From Acetobacteraceae bacterium (GTDB taxonomy: Bacteria; Pseudomonadota; Alphaproteobacteria; Acetobacterales; Acetobacteraceae): a stretch of 64,000 nucleotides of DNA. Position 1 is the first letter of the stretch. Each line of letters starts with the position of its first letter. The stretch covers positions 21,914-85,913 of the forward strand of contig JAIYDD010000189.1 in the NCBI GenBank assembly GCA_027487675.1, written 5' to 3'. A program made the position numbers and the translations under genes. The notes under the pieces were generated by a model, which had not been told where the DNA came from, ran no database searches, and saw only the letters and a list, made by a program, of their open reading frames with translations. This document shows positions 47,417 to 57,780 of this stretch, one piece after another.

Positions 47417-47689
47417 TGGGCGCGGCGAATGTCCCTGCGGGCCGTGCCGCGTCGTGGCCGCCCCGCCTCCGCCCCGGCCGGGACGACCGGGACGGCAAGC
47501 GGCTGTCATGCCGAGGGCCGCTTCCCCCGACCCGTCGGCATGCGTTCCCGGCCCCCCGGGCGGCGGGCGCGGCCCCCGGCCGCTTGGCTCGCCGCACCGG
47601 CGGCGGGGGGCCGGTATCGGGGGAAGCTGCCCCTGACCGGGGCGCCGGGGCAGCGCCCCATGGGCGCCGACGTATCGCCCAACGGTGGG

Positions 47690-47875
47690 CGAGGTGGCCC
47701 GGGTGGAGGCACCGCCTGCCCCAACAAGCGCCTTCGGCGTTCGCCCCACCCACCACCAGGGCAGCCGCCCTGGACCGACATCGGCAGCAAGAGCAAGCAA
47801 ATGAAGGGGGTTCCAAGGGGCCGCTGCCCCTTGGCGGGGTCCAGAGGCAGGGCCCCTGGCGGAGCGCGAGGCGGA
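47690..47875. repeat. Intergenic hairpin repeat family B, copy 2 (inverted relative to copy 1)
   Basis: caccaccagggcagccgccctggaccg and ccaaggggccgctgccccttgg hairpins. Confidence 0.8.
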
Positions 47876-48038
47876 GCCTCGCACCTGCCACCGGCGCTCT
47901 GCCCCAGGGTCGCCGAGCCAGACCTGGCGCCCATGGCGCAGCGCCCCGGCCGGAGCCTCGCGTCCCCCGCTCCCCGGGCCTCCGCCTCCGCGGCGCCGGG
48001 CCCGCCGCGGACCGGGCGGCCGGGCGCGGCCCCGGCTG

Positions 48039-48839
48039 ATGGAAGGCCCCGCCCCGCACGCGCCCGACCGGCGCGTGATCTTCACCCGCGCCGGCATCCT
48101 GCGCGGCGCGCGGGACACGCTGCCGCTCTGGCTCGGCATGCTGCCCTTCGGCCTGGTGGTCGGCATCATCGCCGATGCCAAGGGGCTCACCTTCCTCGAG
48201 ACGGTGCTGATGAGCGCCATCGTCTATGCCGGCGCGGCGCAGCTGCTGGCGCTCGAGCTCTGGACCGATCCCGCCCCGATCGGCGCCGCGGCGCTGGCGG
48301 CGCTGGTGGTGAACATCCGCATGGCGCCGATGGGCGCGGCGCTGGCCGGCTGGCTGGACCGGCTGCGCGGCTGGCGGCTGTGGGGGACGCTGGCCACCAT
48401 GGTGGACCATTCCTTCGCCATGGCGGTGCGGGAACAGCGCGCCGGCGGGCGCGATGCCGGCTACCTGCTGGGGGTGGGGCTTGGGCTCTGGGTGGCCTGG
48501 CTGCTGTGCACCGCCATCGGGCACCTGGCGGGCAGCGCGGTGCGGGTGCCGCCGGGGCATCCGCTGTACTTCGCCTCTGTCGCGGCCTTCCTGTCGATCA
48601 TGGTGGGGCTGTGGCGGGGGCCGAGGGTCGATCTCGGGCCCTGGGTGGTGGCGGGGCTGCTGGCGGTGGCGGCGCACCGGGCGGGGCTGCCGGCGCCGGT
48701 GCCGCTGCTGGGGGGCACGCTGGCCGGGGCGGCGCTCGGCGCCTGGATCGAGCTGCGCGACCAGGCGCGGCGCCCGCCACCGGCGGCCGGGAGCGCCGCT
48801 TCGGCACCGCAGGGCCCGGCACCAGGGGATCGCGGCTGA
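48039..48839 (+). CDS. AzlC family branched-chain amino acid exporter subunit
   Basis: DTLPLWLGMLPFGLVVGIIADAKGLTFLETVLMSAIVYAGAAQLLALELW. Confidence 0.9.
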   Translation: MEGPAPHAPDRRVIFTRAGILRGARDTLPLWLGMLPFGLVVGIIADAKGLTFLETVLMSAIVYAGAAQLLALELWTDPAPIGAAALAALVVNIRMAPMGAALAGWLDRLRGWRLWGTLATMVDHSFAMAVREQRAGGRDAGYLLGVGLGLWVAWLLCTAIGHLAGSAVRVPPGHPLYFASVAAFLSIMVGLWRGPRVDLGPWVVAGLLAVAAHRAGLPAPVPLLGGTLAGAALGAWIELRDQARRPPPAAGSAASAPQGPAPGDRG

Positions 48840-49144
48840 TGGAACTCCGCCTCGACGTGCTGCTGGCCATCCTGGCGATGACGGTGGTGACATATGCCTG
48901 CCGGGCCGGGGGCTATGCCGTGCTGCGGGCGGTGCGCCCGCCGCCCTTCGTGGACGCCATGCTGCGCCACCTGCCGGGCGCGCTGTTCGCCGCCTATGTG
49001 GCGCCGCCGCTGGTGGCGGGGTCCTGGCCGGCCTGGATCGGCGCGCTGGCTGTGGTGGGGGTGCAGCTCGGCACGCGCAACCTCGGGGTTGCGATCTGCG
49101 CCGGGGTGGCGGCGGTGTGGGGGGCGCAGGCGCTGGCCGGCTGA
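48839..49144 (+). CDS. AzlD family protein
   Basis: 101 aa; TYACRAGGYAVLR...MLRHLPGALFAAYVAP; coupled to AzlC. Confidence 0.88.
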   Translation: MELRLDVLLAILAMTVVTYACRAGGYAVLRAVRPPPFVDAMLRHLPGALFAAYVAPPLVAGSWPAWIGALAVVGVQLGTRNLGVAICAGVAAVWGAQALAG

Positions 49145-49163
49145 TCCGTGCTATGCTGCGCGC

Positions 49164-49508
49164 ATGGGCGCGACCTATCCCGACTGGGCGACCATCAACG
49201 CCCGCCACGTCGCCGCGCACCGCGCGCAGGCGGTGAAGGCCGCGCGTGCCGCCGCTGCCGCCGCGGCGCCCTTCGGGGTGCGGGTGATCGTGTTCGGCTC
49301 GCTGGCGACGGGGCGGTTCCACCGGCGGTCGGACCTGGACCTGGCGCTGGAGGGGCCGGCGGAGGTGCTTTTCCCGGCCGCCGGCGCGGTGTTCGGCGCC
49401 GCGGCCGGAGAGGGCTTCGAACCGGATATCGTGTGGCTCGGCAGCGCCCCGCCGCGCCTCCAGCAACGCATTCGGGAGACTGGCCGTGACCCCGCCGAGC
49501 TGGACTGA
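49164..49508 (+). CDS. MNT-type nucleotidyltransferase (antitoxin-like)
   Basis: FGSLATGRFHRRSDLDLAL motif. Confidence 0.85.
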   Translation: MGATYPDWATINARHVAAHRAQAVKAARAAAAAAAPFGVRVIVFGSLATGRFHRRSDLDLALEGPAEVLFPAAGAVFGAAAGEGFEPDIVWLGSAPPRLQQRIRETGRDPAELD

Positions 49509-49962
49509 CGTCGTCGCGGACCTCGACATGGCGCAGCGCCAGTCGGAACGAGCTTTCGCCGGCGCCGCCTTGCTGGACGCCCGGTCCGGCCTGGACCGGG
49601 AGGCGCATGAACTCGCGATCGGCAAGCACCTGCACGACGCCTACTGCGCCGCGGAGCGCGCTCTGGAGCGCGTGGTGGACATGGTGGATGGGAGCCTGCC
49701 CGTCGGGCGGAGCTACCACCGTGACCTGCTGCGCCGCGCCGCCCGGCCCGTCGAAGGGTTGCGGCCGGCCATCATCGGCGCCGAGACCGAGGTCGCGCTG
49801 GAAGCCCTGCTCGGCTTCCGCCACGTGTTCCGGCACGTCTACGAAGAGTTCGACTACGGGAAGGCGGCCCCCAACCTCGCCCTCGCCGCCACCGCCATCC
49901 CGCGCCTGCGCGCCGAGATCACGGCCTTCGCCGCCACCCTCGGCCTCGCGCCGCGCGCTTGA
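49486..49962 (+). CDS. HEPN-like domain protein (toxin-like)
   Basis: GFRHVFRHVYEEFD (Rx4-6H-type) motif; overlaps MNT gene. Confidence 0.8.
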   Translation: MTPPSWTDVVADLDMAQRQSERAFAGAALLDARSGLDREAHELAIGKHLHDAYCAAERALERVVDMVDGSLPVGRSYHRDLLRRAARPVEGLRPAIIGAETEVALEALLGFRHVFRHVYEEFDYGKAAPNLALAATAIPRLRAEITAFAATLGLAPRA

Positions 49963-50120
49963 CACCCGCCCGCCCGGCTGCCCATGACGACGCCATGCGC
50001 GGGCGCATCCTCGGCCACCGAATTATCCGCCCGGCCCTCCCCTGAGGGCCGGGACCGGGTTTTCGCGCCGACGCCATCCTCCCCGCCCCGCCAGGGGCCG
50101 GGCCGCCAGAGACAGCACCC

Positions 50121-52973
50121 ATGAACGACACCCCCCTTGGGGCCCCCGAAGCGCCCGCCGCCCGCGACTACCGCGGCACCGTCATCCTGCCGAAGACCGA
50201 CTTCCCGATGCGCGGCGACCTGCCGAAGCGCGAGCCCGCCTGGCTGGCGCGGTGGGAGGCGATGGACCTGCAGGGCAAGCTGCGCGCGAAGTCGGCCGGC
50301 CGGCCGAAATTCGTCCTGCATGACGGCCCGCCCTATGCCAACGGCCCGCTGCACATCGGCACGGCGCTGAACAAGATCCTGAAGGACGTGCTGAACCGCG
50401 CCGCGCAGATGGCAGGGTTCGACGCCGACTACGTCCCCGGCTGGGACTGCCACGGCCTGCCGATCGAGTGGAAGATCGAGGAACAGTACCGCGCCAAGGG
50501 CCGCGACAAGGACGCCGTCCCCATCCTGGATTTCCGCGCCGAGTGCCGCGCCTATGCGGAACACTGGCTCGGCGTGCAGCGCGAGGAATTCAAGCGCCTC
50601 GGCGTGCTCGGCGACTGGGCCGGCCGCTATGCGACGATGGACTTCCCTTCCGAAGCCGTGATCGCCGAGGAGATCGGGCGCTTCCTGATGAACGGCTCGC
50701 TCTACCGCGGCCTGCGCCCCGTCATGTGGAGCCCGGTCGAAAAGACGGCGCTGGCGGAAGCCGAGATCGAGTACCACGATCATGTCTCGGCCACGCTGTG
50801 GGCGCGGTTCCGGATTTTCACCGTTTCGGGCGAAGACGTCGACGCCAAGTCCGACCTTCTTCGCGCGAGTGTGGTAATCTGGACCACGACGCCTTGGACC
50901 ATCCCCGGCAACCGCGCGGTCGCCTTTGGCGAGGAGATCGACTACGCGCTGGTGTATGTGGAGGGCGTCGCCGAAGGCAGCCATCTCGCGGTAGGCGAGT
51001 TCCTGCTCGTTGCGCTGCCGCTGCTACCGCAGTTCGAGAAGGATGCCGGCCTCGGCGCGCACACTATCAAGCGCGTCCTCAAGGGCGAAGAACTCCTCGG
51101 CGCGCTTGCGCGACACCCCCTCGCCGGCTGGGCCGACGCAAAGGGCCACTACGACTTCCCCGTCCCCCTGCTGCCCGGCGACTTCGTCACCACCGAGGCC
51201 GGCACCGGCTTCGTCCACATCGCCCCTGGCCATGGCGAGGACGACTTCAATCTCGGCCGCGCGCATGGCCTGCCGATCCCCGAGACGGTGGGCGACGACG
51301 GCACCTTCACCATCCACGCGCCCGGCTTCACCGGCCTGCACGTCTTCAAGGCGCATGACGCCGTCTACGCCGCCTGCGAGGCCGCCGGCACGCTGGTGGC
51401 GAAGTCGAAGCTCACCCACAGCTACCCGCACAGCTGGCGGTCCAAGAAGCCGGTGATCTTCCGCGCGACGCCGCAATGGTTCATCGCGATGGATGACGAG
51501 CGGAACATCCGAGGCAAGGCGCTCGATGCCATCGCGAAGACGCACTTCGTCCCCGACATGGGCCGCAACCGCATCGGCAGCATGATCGCCGCGCGCCCCG
51601 ACTGGTGCATCAGCCGCCAGCGCGCCTGGGGCGTGCCGATCCCGGTCTTCGTCAGCAAGCAGTCGGGCGAGCCGCTGCGCGACCAGGCCATCATCGACCG
51701 CGTGGTGGACGCCTTCCGCACCGAGGGGGCGGATGCCTGGTACAAGCCGGGCGCCGCGCAGCGCTTCCTCGGCGCGGACCGCAACGCCGAGGACTACGAG
51801 CAGGTGATGGACATCGTCGATGTCTGGTTCGAATCCGGCTCCACCCACGCCTTCGTCCTCGGCGAGACCGGCGGCCGCGGCCTGCCCTATCCGGCCGATC
51901 TCTACCTGGAAGGCTCCGACCAGCATCGCGGCTGGTTTCATTCCTCGCTGCTGGAATCGGTCGGCACGCGCGGCGTGGCACCCTTCAAGGCGATCCTGAC
52001 GCATGGCTTCGTGCTCGACGAGCAGGGCCGGAAGATGTCGAAGTCGCTCGGCAACGTCACGGCGCCGCAGGACGTGGTGGGCAAGACCGGCGCCGACATC
52101 CTGCGGCTCTGGGTGATGAACACCGACGTCACCGAGGACCAGCGGATCGGCAAGAACATCCTCGACCAGCAGGCCGAGCTCTACCGCCGCATCCGCAACA
52201 CGCTGCGCTGGCTGCTCGGCAACCTCGACGGCTTCGACGCGGCGACGGAGATCGTGCCCTACGCGGAGCTGCCGGAACTCGAACGCTGGGTGCTGCATCG
52301 CCTGGCGGAGCTGGATGCCAAGCTGCGCCACGCGCAGCGCAGGCATGACTGGACCGGCGTCTATCCCGAGATCCACGCCTTCTGCTCGGCGGACCTCTCG
52401 GCCTTCTACTTCGACATCCGCAAGGACAGCCTCTACTGCGACGCGGTCGGCTCGCACCGCCGCCGCAGCGCGCGCACGGTGATCGACCAGCTGCACCGCT
52501 GCCTGACCGCCTGGCTCGCCCCGGTGCTGCCCTTCACGGCCGAGGAAGCCTGGCTCGCCCGCTTCCCCGGCGAGGACGAGAGCATCCATCTGCAGGACTG
52601 GCCGGTGCTGCCCGACCAGTGGCGGGACGAGGCGCTGGCCCAAAGATGGGCCGCCATCCGCGACGCCCGCGGCATCGCGACGGCGGAGCTGGAAGTGGCG
52701 CGCCGCAACGGCCTGATCGGCGCCTCGCTGCAGGCCCGCGTCACGCTGCGCGGCCAGGGCTTCGAGGCGCTGGACCCGGCGCTGTGGGAGGAGGTGCTGA
52801 TCGCCTCCCAGGTGACGACGGAGGCCGCCGCCGAGCCCGGCGCGACGATCGAGCCCGCCCCCGGCACCAAATGCGACCGCTGCTGGCGCGTCCTGCCAGA
52901 GGTCGGCCAGTCGGCCGCCCACCCCACCCTCTGCCGCCGCTGCGAGGCGGTGGTCGAAGGCCAGGCCGCCTGA
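50121..52973 (+). CDS. ileS: Isoleucyl-tRNA synthetase
   Basis: [22 protein letters not shown] and KMSKSLGN motifs; C-terminal Zn cysteines. Confidence 0.97.
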   Translation: MNDTPLGAPEAPAARDYRGTVILPKTDFPMRGDLPKREPAWLARWEAMDLQGKLRAKSAGRPKFVLHDGPPYANGPLHIGTALNKILKDVLNRAAQMAGFDADYVPGWDCHGLPIEWKIEEQYRAKGRDKDAVPILDFRAECRAYAEHWLGVQREEFKRLGVLGDWAGRYATMDFPSEAVIAEEIGRFLMNGSLYRGLRPVMWSPVEKTALAEAEIEYHDHVSATLWARFRIFTVSGEDVDAKSDLLRASVVIWTTTPWTIPGNRAVAFGEEIDYALVYVEGVAEGSHLAVGEFLLVALPLLPQFEKDAGLGAHTIKRVLKGEELLGALARHPLAGWADAKGHYDFPVPLLPGDFVTTEAGTGFVHIAPGHGEDDFNLGRAHGLPIPETVGDDGTFTIHAPGFTGLHVFKAHDAVYAACEAAGTLVAKSKLTHSYPHSWRSKKPVIFRATPQWFIAMDDERNIRGKALDAIAKTHFVPDMGRNRIGSMIAARPDWCISRQRAWGVPIPVFVSKQSGEPLRDQAIIDRVVDAFRTEGADAWYKPGAAQRFLGADRNAEDYEQVMDIVDVWFESGSTHAFVLGETGGRGLPYPADLYLEGSDQHRGWFHSSLLESVGTRGVAPFKAILTHGFVLDEQGRKMSKSLGNVTAPQDVVGKTGADILRLWVMNTDVTEDQRIGKNILDQQAELYRRIRNTLRWLLGNLDGFDAATEIVPYAELPELERWVLHRLAELDAKLRHAQRRHDWTGVYPEIHAFCSADLSAFYFDIRKDSLYCDAVGSHRRRSARTVIDQLHRCLTAWLAPVLPFTAEEAWLARFPGEDESIHLQDWPVLPDQWRDEALAQRWAAIRDARGIATAELEVARRNGLIGASLQARVTLRGQGFEALDPALWEEVLIASQVTTEAAAEPGATIEPAPGTKCDRCWRVLPEVGQSAAHPTLCRRCEAVVEGQAA

Positions 52974-52984
52974 TGCCGCACGCC

Positions 52985-53122
52985 CCGGCCGTCTCCCTCC
53001 CCCGTTCACGGGGGAGGGCCGGGGTGGGGGCCGCCGGCCCGGCGCGCCCGCGCCCCCTCGCCCCCACCAGATCTTCCCCCGCCCCCACCCCAACCCTCCC
53101 CCGCGCGCGGGGGAGGGGGTCT
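52985..53122. repeat. Intergenic repeat family C, inverted pair
   Basis: ctcccccgttcacgggggagggccggggtggggg and cccccaccccaaccctcccccgcgcgcgggggaggg. Confidence 0.75.
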
Positions 53123-53126
53123 GACG

Positions 53127-53636
53127 GTGCCGCCTGACATGCTCCGCCTCGGCCTCGCCCTGGCCGCCGCCATCCTCGTCGCGGACCAGGCGTCCAAGCA
53201 CTACATGCTGTTCGTGCTGGACCTCCCCACGGTCCGCCACATCCCGCTCCTCTCCCTCGGCCCCTTCGGCTTCGACCTGACCATGGTCTGGAACCGCGGC
53301 GTCACCTTCGGGATGCTGGCGGGCGACGAACCCTGGACCCAGGCGGTCCTCGGCGGCCTCGCGCTGGTGATCGCCGCCGTGCTGCTCCGCTGGATGGCGC
53401 GCGCCGAGAACCGCGCCACCGCGCTGGCGCTGGGCTCGGTGGTCGGCGGCGCGGTCGGCAACGTGATCGACCGCGCCCGCTTCGGCGCGGTCGCGGATTT
53501 CTTCGACGCCCATGCCTGGGGCTGGCACTGGTACGTGTTCAACGTCGCCGACGCCGCCATCGTGCTCGGGGTCGTCGCGCTGGTGGCCGATGCCTTGTTC
53601 CGGCCATCGCCCAAGGCTAAGGCTTCCGGGTCATGA
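53127..53636 (+). CDS. lspA: Lipoprotein signal peptidase (prolipoprotein signal peptidase)
   Basis: VADQASKHYM, WNRGVTFGML, GGAVGNVIDRARFGAVADFFD, FNVADAAI. Confidence 0.95.
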   Translation: MPPDMLRLGLALAAAILVADQASKHYMLFVLDLPTVRHIPLLSLGPFGFDLTMVWNRGVTFGMLAGDEPWTQAVLGGLALVIAAVLLRWMARAENRATALALGSVVGGAVGNVIDRARFGAVADFFDAHAWGWHWYVFNVADAAIVLGVVALVADALFRPSPKAKASGS

Positions 53637-54181
53637 CCACGCCGCGCCCCGCCCTGCTCGCCATCCCGCTGCTGCTCGCGCTGGCCGGCTGCGGCCAGGA
53701 CACCGCCCGCACGCTCGGCTTCACCCGCGACCCGCCGGACGAGTTCCAGGTGACCACCCGCGCGCCGCTCTCCGTCCCGCCGCGCCTCGGGGACCTGCCG
53801 CCGCCCACGCCCGGCGCCCCGCGCCCGCAGGAAGCGCGCGCCGCGGCCAATGTGCTCGGCGCCGCCCCCGCCGGCACCGCTGCCCCCAGCGCCGCGGAAC
53901 GCGCCCTGGTCGCGGCCGCCGGCGCCCGCGCCGAAGGCGACATCCGCCGCCGGGTGGACGCGGAGAGCCTGCGCCTCGACCGCCCCGACCGCGGCGTGGT
54001 GGACCGGCTGATGTTCTGGCGCGACACGCCCGCGCCGCAGCCCGGCATCGCCGTCGACCCGCAGCGCGAGACCCAGCGCCTGCGGGAGAACGCGGCGCTC
54101 GGCCGCGACCCGACCGAGGGCGATACACCGATCGTCCAGCCGGAGCAGGGCGGCTTCCTCGGGCGTCTCTTCGGCCGCTGA
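53633..54181 (+). CDS. DUF3035-type lipoprotein
   Basis: LALAGCGQD lipobox; RDPPDEFQVTTRAPLSVPPRLGDLPPPTPGAPRPQE. Confidence 0.8.
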   Translation: MTTPRPALLAIPLLLALAGCGQDTARTLGFTRDPPDEFQVTTRAPLSVPPRLGDLPPPTPGAPRPQEARAAANVLGAAPAGTAAPSAAERALVAAAGARAEGDIRRRVDAESLRLDRPDRGVVDRLMFWRDTPAPQPGIAVDPQRETQRLRENAALGRDPTEGDTPIVQPEQGGFLGRLFGR

Positions 54182-54381
54182 GCCACCGGCCGGACGGTCG
54201 CTTCCGGCGCCCGCCCGACACGCCGGCGCCCGCTGCCTTTGCGCTGCCAGCCGCCCGCGCAGCCCAGGCGTCCCGCGCCATGGGCGGGCCCGGGCGCGGT
54301 GCTTCCGCGTCCCGCAACCCCGCCACGACCCGGCGCGTTCGCAACCCCGCCACGCACGCCGCCACCGGGGGACCCGACGCC

Positions 54382-54729
54382 ATGCCCGACCCGACGCCCA
54401 GCAAGGCGGCAGACGCCCGCCAGCAGGAAGAGGTCATCGAGACCTTTCCCGCCAGCGACCCCCTCGCCAGCGCCGCTGGCACCGGGGCCCGCGCCGTGCC
54501 GCCAGCCGCGATGCAAGGCAGCCCGCCGGAGCCGCTGCCCGGCGCCGTGACGCTGCGCCGCGACTTCGCCGACGCCGAGGCCGCCAAGCTCGCCCTCGAG
54601 GGCCTGGTCCGCGACGGCCCGGTGGACCGCCGCGCGGCCGAGATCGGCGGCGAGGCCGCCGGCACGCTCCGCCTGCGGGTGCCGCCCGCCGATGCCGAGC
54701 GGATCGAGGCGCTGCTGGCCCGCGCCTAG
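54382..54729 (+). CDS. Hypothetical protein
   Basis: 115 aa; QQEEVIETFPASDPLASA motif. Confidence 0.6.
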   Translation: MPDPTPSKAADARQQEEVIETFPASDPLASAAGTGARAVPPAAMQGSPPEPLPGAVTLRRDFADAEAAKLALEGLVRDGPVDRRAAEIGGEAAGTLRLRVPPADAERIEALLARA

Positions 54730-55102
54730 CCGGGAACCGGGCGGCAGGTGCGGGGCCCTGCCGGGGACGATGATGATCCGCGAACCCCTCCGCTCGTCGC
54801 ATGCCCGGCGGTCGGGCGGTCCGGGCAGCGGCTGACATCTTCGGCGGGGATGCTGCCCCGCGCCCGGCAGGGCCGGGCACCTCCCCACAGGCGCGGCACG
54901 CAGCGACCCGCGACGGGACCGCCAGCGAGCTGCGGAAGGCCGGCGCCGCATGCGCCCGGGGCGCGGAGAAGCCAGCCGCGTGCCCGGCCCAGGCCTTCGC
55001 GACCGCTCCCCGCGCCCGCCCCCCCGGCGCCCGCCCGCTGCGGCGCCGGCCGGCGATCCGCTCCGGGCGGCCGGCAAGGCCGGCTGGAACCGTCTGGATA
55101 AT

Positions 55103-55117
55103 GTTCCTATTTTGTTC
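55103..55117. promoter_or_regulatory. LexA-type SOS box (GTTC-CTATTTT-GTTC)
   Basis: 14/15 identical to the reverse complement of 14446-14460; followed by TTGCTT-N17-ATAGCT. Confidence 0.8.
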
Positions 55118-55176
55118 TTGCTTTTAGTCCTGTCCCCGGCATAGCTTCACAGCCCCGTGACAGGGGAACGAAGCCC

Positions 55177-56850
55177 ATGCCGACCACCCTCCGCCCCGCC
55201 CCGCCCCGGGCCAGGCCCCCCGCCAGAGCCGGCGCCGCCGCACTGCCGCTGCTCCTCCTCGCCACCCCCGCCGCCGCCGAGAGCCAGGCCGCCGGCCCCG
55301 CGCTCGCCGCCGGCGCCGTCGTGCTGCTGGTGCTGCTGGTCTTCCTGGGCGGCGCCTGGCTGCTGCTGCGGCGCCTGGCCGCCGCCCAGCCATCCGACCA
55401 GCCCCTCGGCGTGCCGGAAGGCTCGGTGCGGGCGCTGCTCTCGGCCTTCATCGTCGTCTTCGGCTTCCTGCTGCTGGCGCTCCAGGCGCCGCTCGGCCTG
55501 CAGGCCGGGGAGGCGCTGACCGGCTTCGTCGGCGCCGTCATCAGCTTCTACTTCGCCGCCCGCGGCGCGGAGCAGTCGCGCCGCCTGGTCGAAGGCGCGG
55601 CCGAGGCGCTCCGCGGCGCGGCCGAGGCCACCCGCGCCGCCACCGCCCCGGCCACCGCCCTGCCCGCCGCCCCGCCGCCGCCCGACCTCGCCCCGCTGCG
55701 CGACGCCGCCGGCCGGCTCGGCGCGCTGCGGGCCCTGTTCGCCGCGGCCGGCGGGCTGGCGCGCGGGGCCGGGCCGCTGGCGGGCGCGGCGGAGGCGCTG
55801 GCGCGGATCGATGGCCTGCTCGGCCGCCTCTCCCCCGTGCTGGAAGGCCGCGCCGATGCCGCCGCGATCGGCGCGCTGGCCGAGGAGGCCGGCGCCGCGC
55901 TGCGGGAGTTCGAGGGCCTCGGCCCGGTCGGCGCCGCGCTGGCCGAGGCCGCGGCCAGCTTCGGCCGCGCCGCCGGCGAAAGCGCCCCGATCGGCCGCGC
56001 CCTGTCCGGCCTGCTGGGCTCCGGCCTGCTGGGCGCCGGCGGCGCGGCGCTGGCCGGCCCGGCGGGTATCGTCGCCGCGCTGGTCTCCGGCGGCCTCGCC
56101 CTGGCGCAGGAGAGGGAGCGCTTCGACCGCTGGAAGGCCGCGCTGCTGGCCCGCCCGCTCGACCTCGGCCTGCTGCCCGCCGCACCCGATGGCGCGCTGG
56201 CCGCGACGGCGCTGTTGGGCGTGCCGCTGCTCGCCCAGCGCCTGGCGCCCGAAGGCCGGATCGAGCCCGCTCTGGCGCTGGCGGTGTGGGAGGCCGCCGC
56301 CCCCGATCCCGCCGCGCCCGCCGAGCCTTCCGCCACCCGTGCCGCCCGCCTGCTGTCCGCCGCGCCGGGCGCCGGCGCCGAGGCGCTGCGCGCCGCCTTC
56401 GCCGGCCACCCGGAGGCGCTGGCCGAGGCGATCGCCGCGCTGCGTGCCGCCATGGCCGCGCTGGTCGCCCTGCAGGGCCTGGACCTGCCCCCTGCCGCCC
56501 GCCGCGCCGCGGAGGCCGCGCAGGCGCTGCGCGAGGATCCCCGCGCCGCGGCGGCGATCGAGACGGTCGTGCAGATCGTCGAGGCTGCCGCCGGGGCCGG
56601 CCCCGCCACCGCCCTGCTGGCCGACCCTGCCGCCGCCATCCCGGCCGCGCTCTCCGCCGCCATCCTGGCAGCTCCCCCCGCCGCCAGCCCGGCACCTCCC
56701 GCCGCGGCCATCCCGGCAGCTCCCCCCGCGGCCATCCTGGCAACTTCCCCCGCGGCCATCCTGGCAGCTCCTCCCGCGGCCATCCTGGCAGCTCCTCCCG
56801 CGGCCATCCTGGCCGACCCCGCGCGCCGCCGCGCCGCCACGGGGGCCTGA
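55177..56850 (+). CDS. Membrane protein with helical body and repetitive C-terminus; candidate pore/holin-like component
   Basis: N-terminal signal/TM, RALLSAFIVVFGFLLLALQAPLG...FVGAVISFYFAARGAEQSRRLVEGAAEAL; C-terminal PAAILAAP repeats. Confidence 0.65.
   Translation: MPTTLRPAPPRARPPARAGAAALPLLLLATPAAAESQAAGPALAAGAVVLLVLLVFLGGAWLLLRRLAAAQPSDQPLGVPEGSVRALLSAFIVVFGFLLLALQAPLGLQAGEALTGFVGAVISFYFAARGAEQSRRLVEGAAEALRGAAEATRAATAPATALPAAPPPPDLAPLRDAAGRLGALRALFAAAGGLARGAGPLAGAAEALARIDGLLGRLSPVLEGRADAAAIGALAEEAGAALREFEGLGPVGAALAEAAASFGRAAGESAPIGRALSGLLGSGLLGAGGAALAGPAGIVAALVSGGLALAQERERFDRWKAALLARPLDLGLLPAAPDGALAATALLGVPLLAQRLAPEGRIEPALALAVWEAAAPDPAAPAEPSATRAARLLSAAPGAGAEALRAAFAGHPEALAEAIAALRAAMAALVALQGLDLPPAARRAAEAAQALREDPRAAAAIETVVQIVEAAAGAGPATALLADPAAAIPAALSAAILAAPPAASPAPPAAAIPAAPPAAILATSPAAILAAPPAAILAAPPAAILADPARRRAATGA
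56635..56826 (+). repeat. Eight 24-bp tandem repeats coding PAAILAAP-type octapeptides
   Basis: gcca-type unit starts at 56635, 56659, 56683, 56707, 56731, 56755, 56779, 56803. Confidence 0.9.
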
Positions 56851-56853
56851 GGC

Positions 56854-57780
56854 ATGCGCACCCCAGCCACCGCTCCCCGCGCCGCCGCGCGACCGGTCCC
56901 GCCGCCCGTGCCGCGGCCCTTCCCCCCGCCGGCCGCCAAGGCCGGCCAGGGCCAGCGCGCCGCCGGACCGGCACCCGACCGCCCCGGCATGACCGGAACG
57001 ACGACGGCGGCATCGGCGGGCGCGGCTCCCCGCGGCCTTCTCCCCGCGCGGGCTCGGGGCCCGGCACGACCCGCCGCCCCGGCAGCTTCCGGCCCGCCGC
57101 GGCGGCGCCTCGCCGCGGTGCTGCCGGCGGTGCTGCTGCTGGCCCTCGCCGGCTGCGCCCAGCCCTCCCGCCAGGCGGTGGAGCTCGCCGGCGCGATGCG
57201 CGGCGCGCCGCCCGGCGCCGCCGCGGACCGCCTGGCCGACCAGCCGCCCGATTGCACGCTGCGCGACCTGGCCTGCGCCACGCTCTGGCTGCACCGCGGC
57301 GCGGCCTGCGCGCGGCTGGCCGAGCGCGACCCGGCCGCGGCGCCGGCCCGCCGCGACTGCGCGGTCGCCGCCTTCGCCCGAGCCCTCGACCTCACCCCCG
57401 CCGAGGCCCCGCCGGAGGAGCGGCTGGAGGCCGCGCTGCGCCTGGCCGATGCGCTGGAACGCCGGCGCGACCGCGCCATCGGCGCCGCCCGCCGCGCCGA
57501 CGATGCCGCGATCCTCGGCGTCGCCGCGAGCTTGCGCGGCCTGACCGCCGGCGCGCCCTTCGCCGCCCACCACGCCGCCGGCGTCGTGCTGGTGCGCGCC
57601 CTCGCCGGCGACATCCCCGCCGCCGCGCGCTGCGCCGCCCTGGCCGAGGCCGCCGCCGGCTTCGACGCCGCGCCCGTCCCGGACCCGGCCGCCATCGCCG
57701 TGCCCGCGGCGGCGCTGCTCCCCCGCATCGCCGCCCGCCGCGCCGCCCTCGCCGCCGCCCGCCAGGATTGCCCGCCATGA
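56854..57780 (+). CDS. Helical lipoprotein of the SOS-boxed operon
   Basis: RRRLAAVLPAVLLLALAGCAQPS lipobox; start codon uncertain. Confidence 0.65.
   Translation: MRTPATAPRAAARPVPPPVPRPFPPPAAKAGQGQRAAGPAPDRPGMTGTTTAASAGAAPRGLLPARARGPARPAAPAASGPPRRRLAAVLPAVLLLALAGCAQPSRQAVELAGAMRGAPPGAAADRLADQPPDCTLRDLACATLWLHRGAACARLAERDPAAAPARRDCAVAAFARALDLTPAEAPPEERLEAALRLADALERRRDRAIGAARRADDAAILGVAASLRGLTAGAPFAAHHAAGVVLVRALAGDIPAAARCAALAEAAAGFDAAPVPDPAAIAVPAAALLPRIAARRAALAAARQDCPP

Noticed and set aside
50800-51110. Recombinant patch in ileS (locally different codon usage)
   Set aside because: Only a subjective compositional impression; the reading frame and motifs are intact and no computation was possible.
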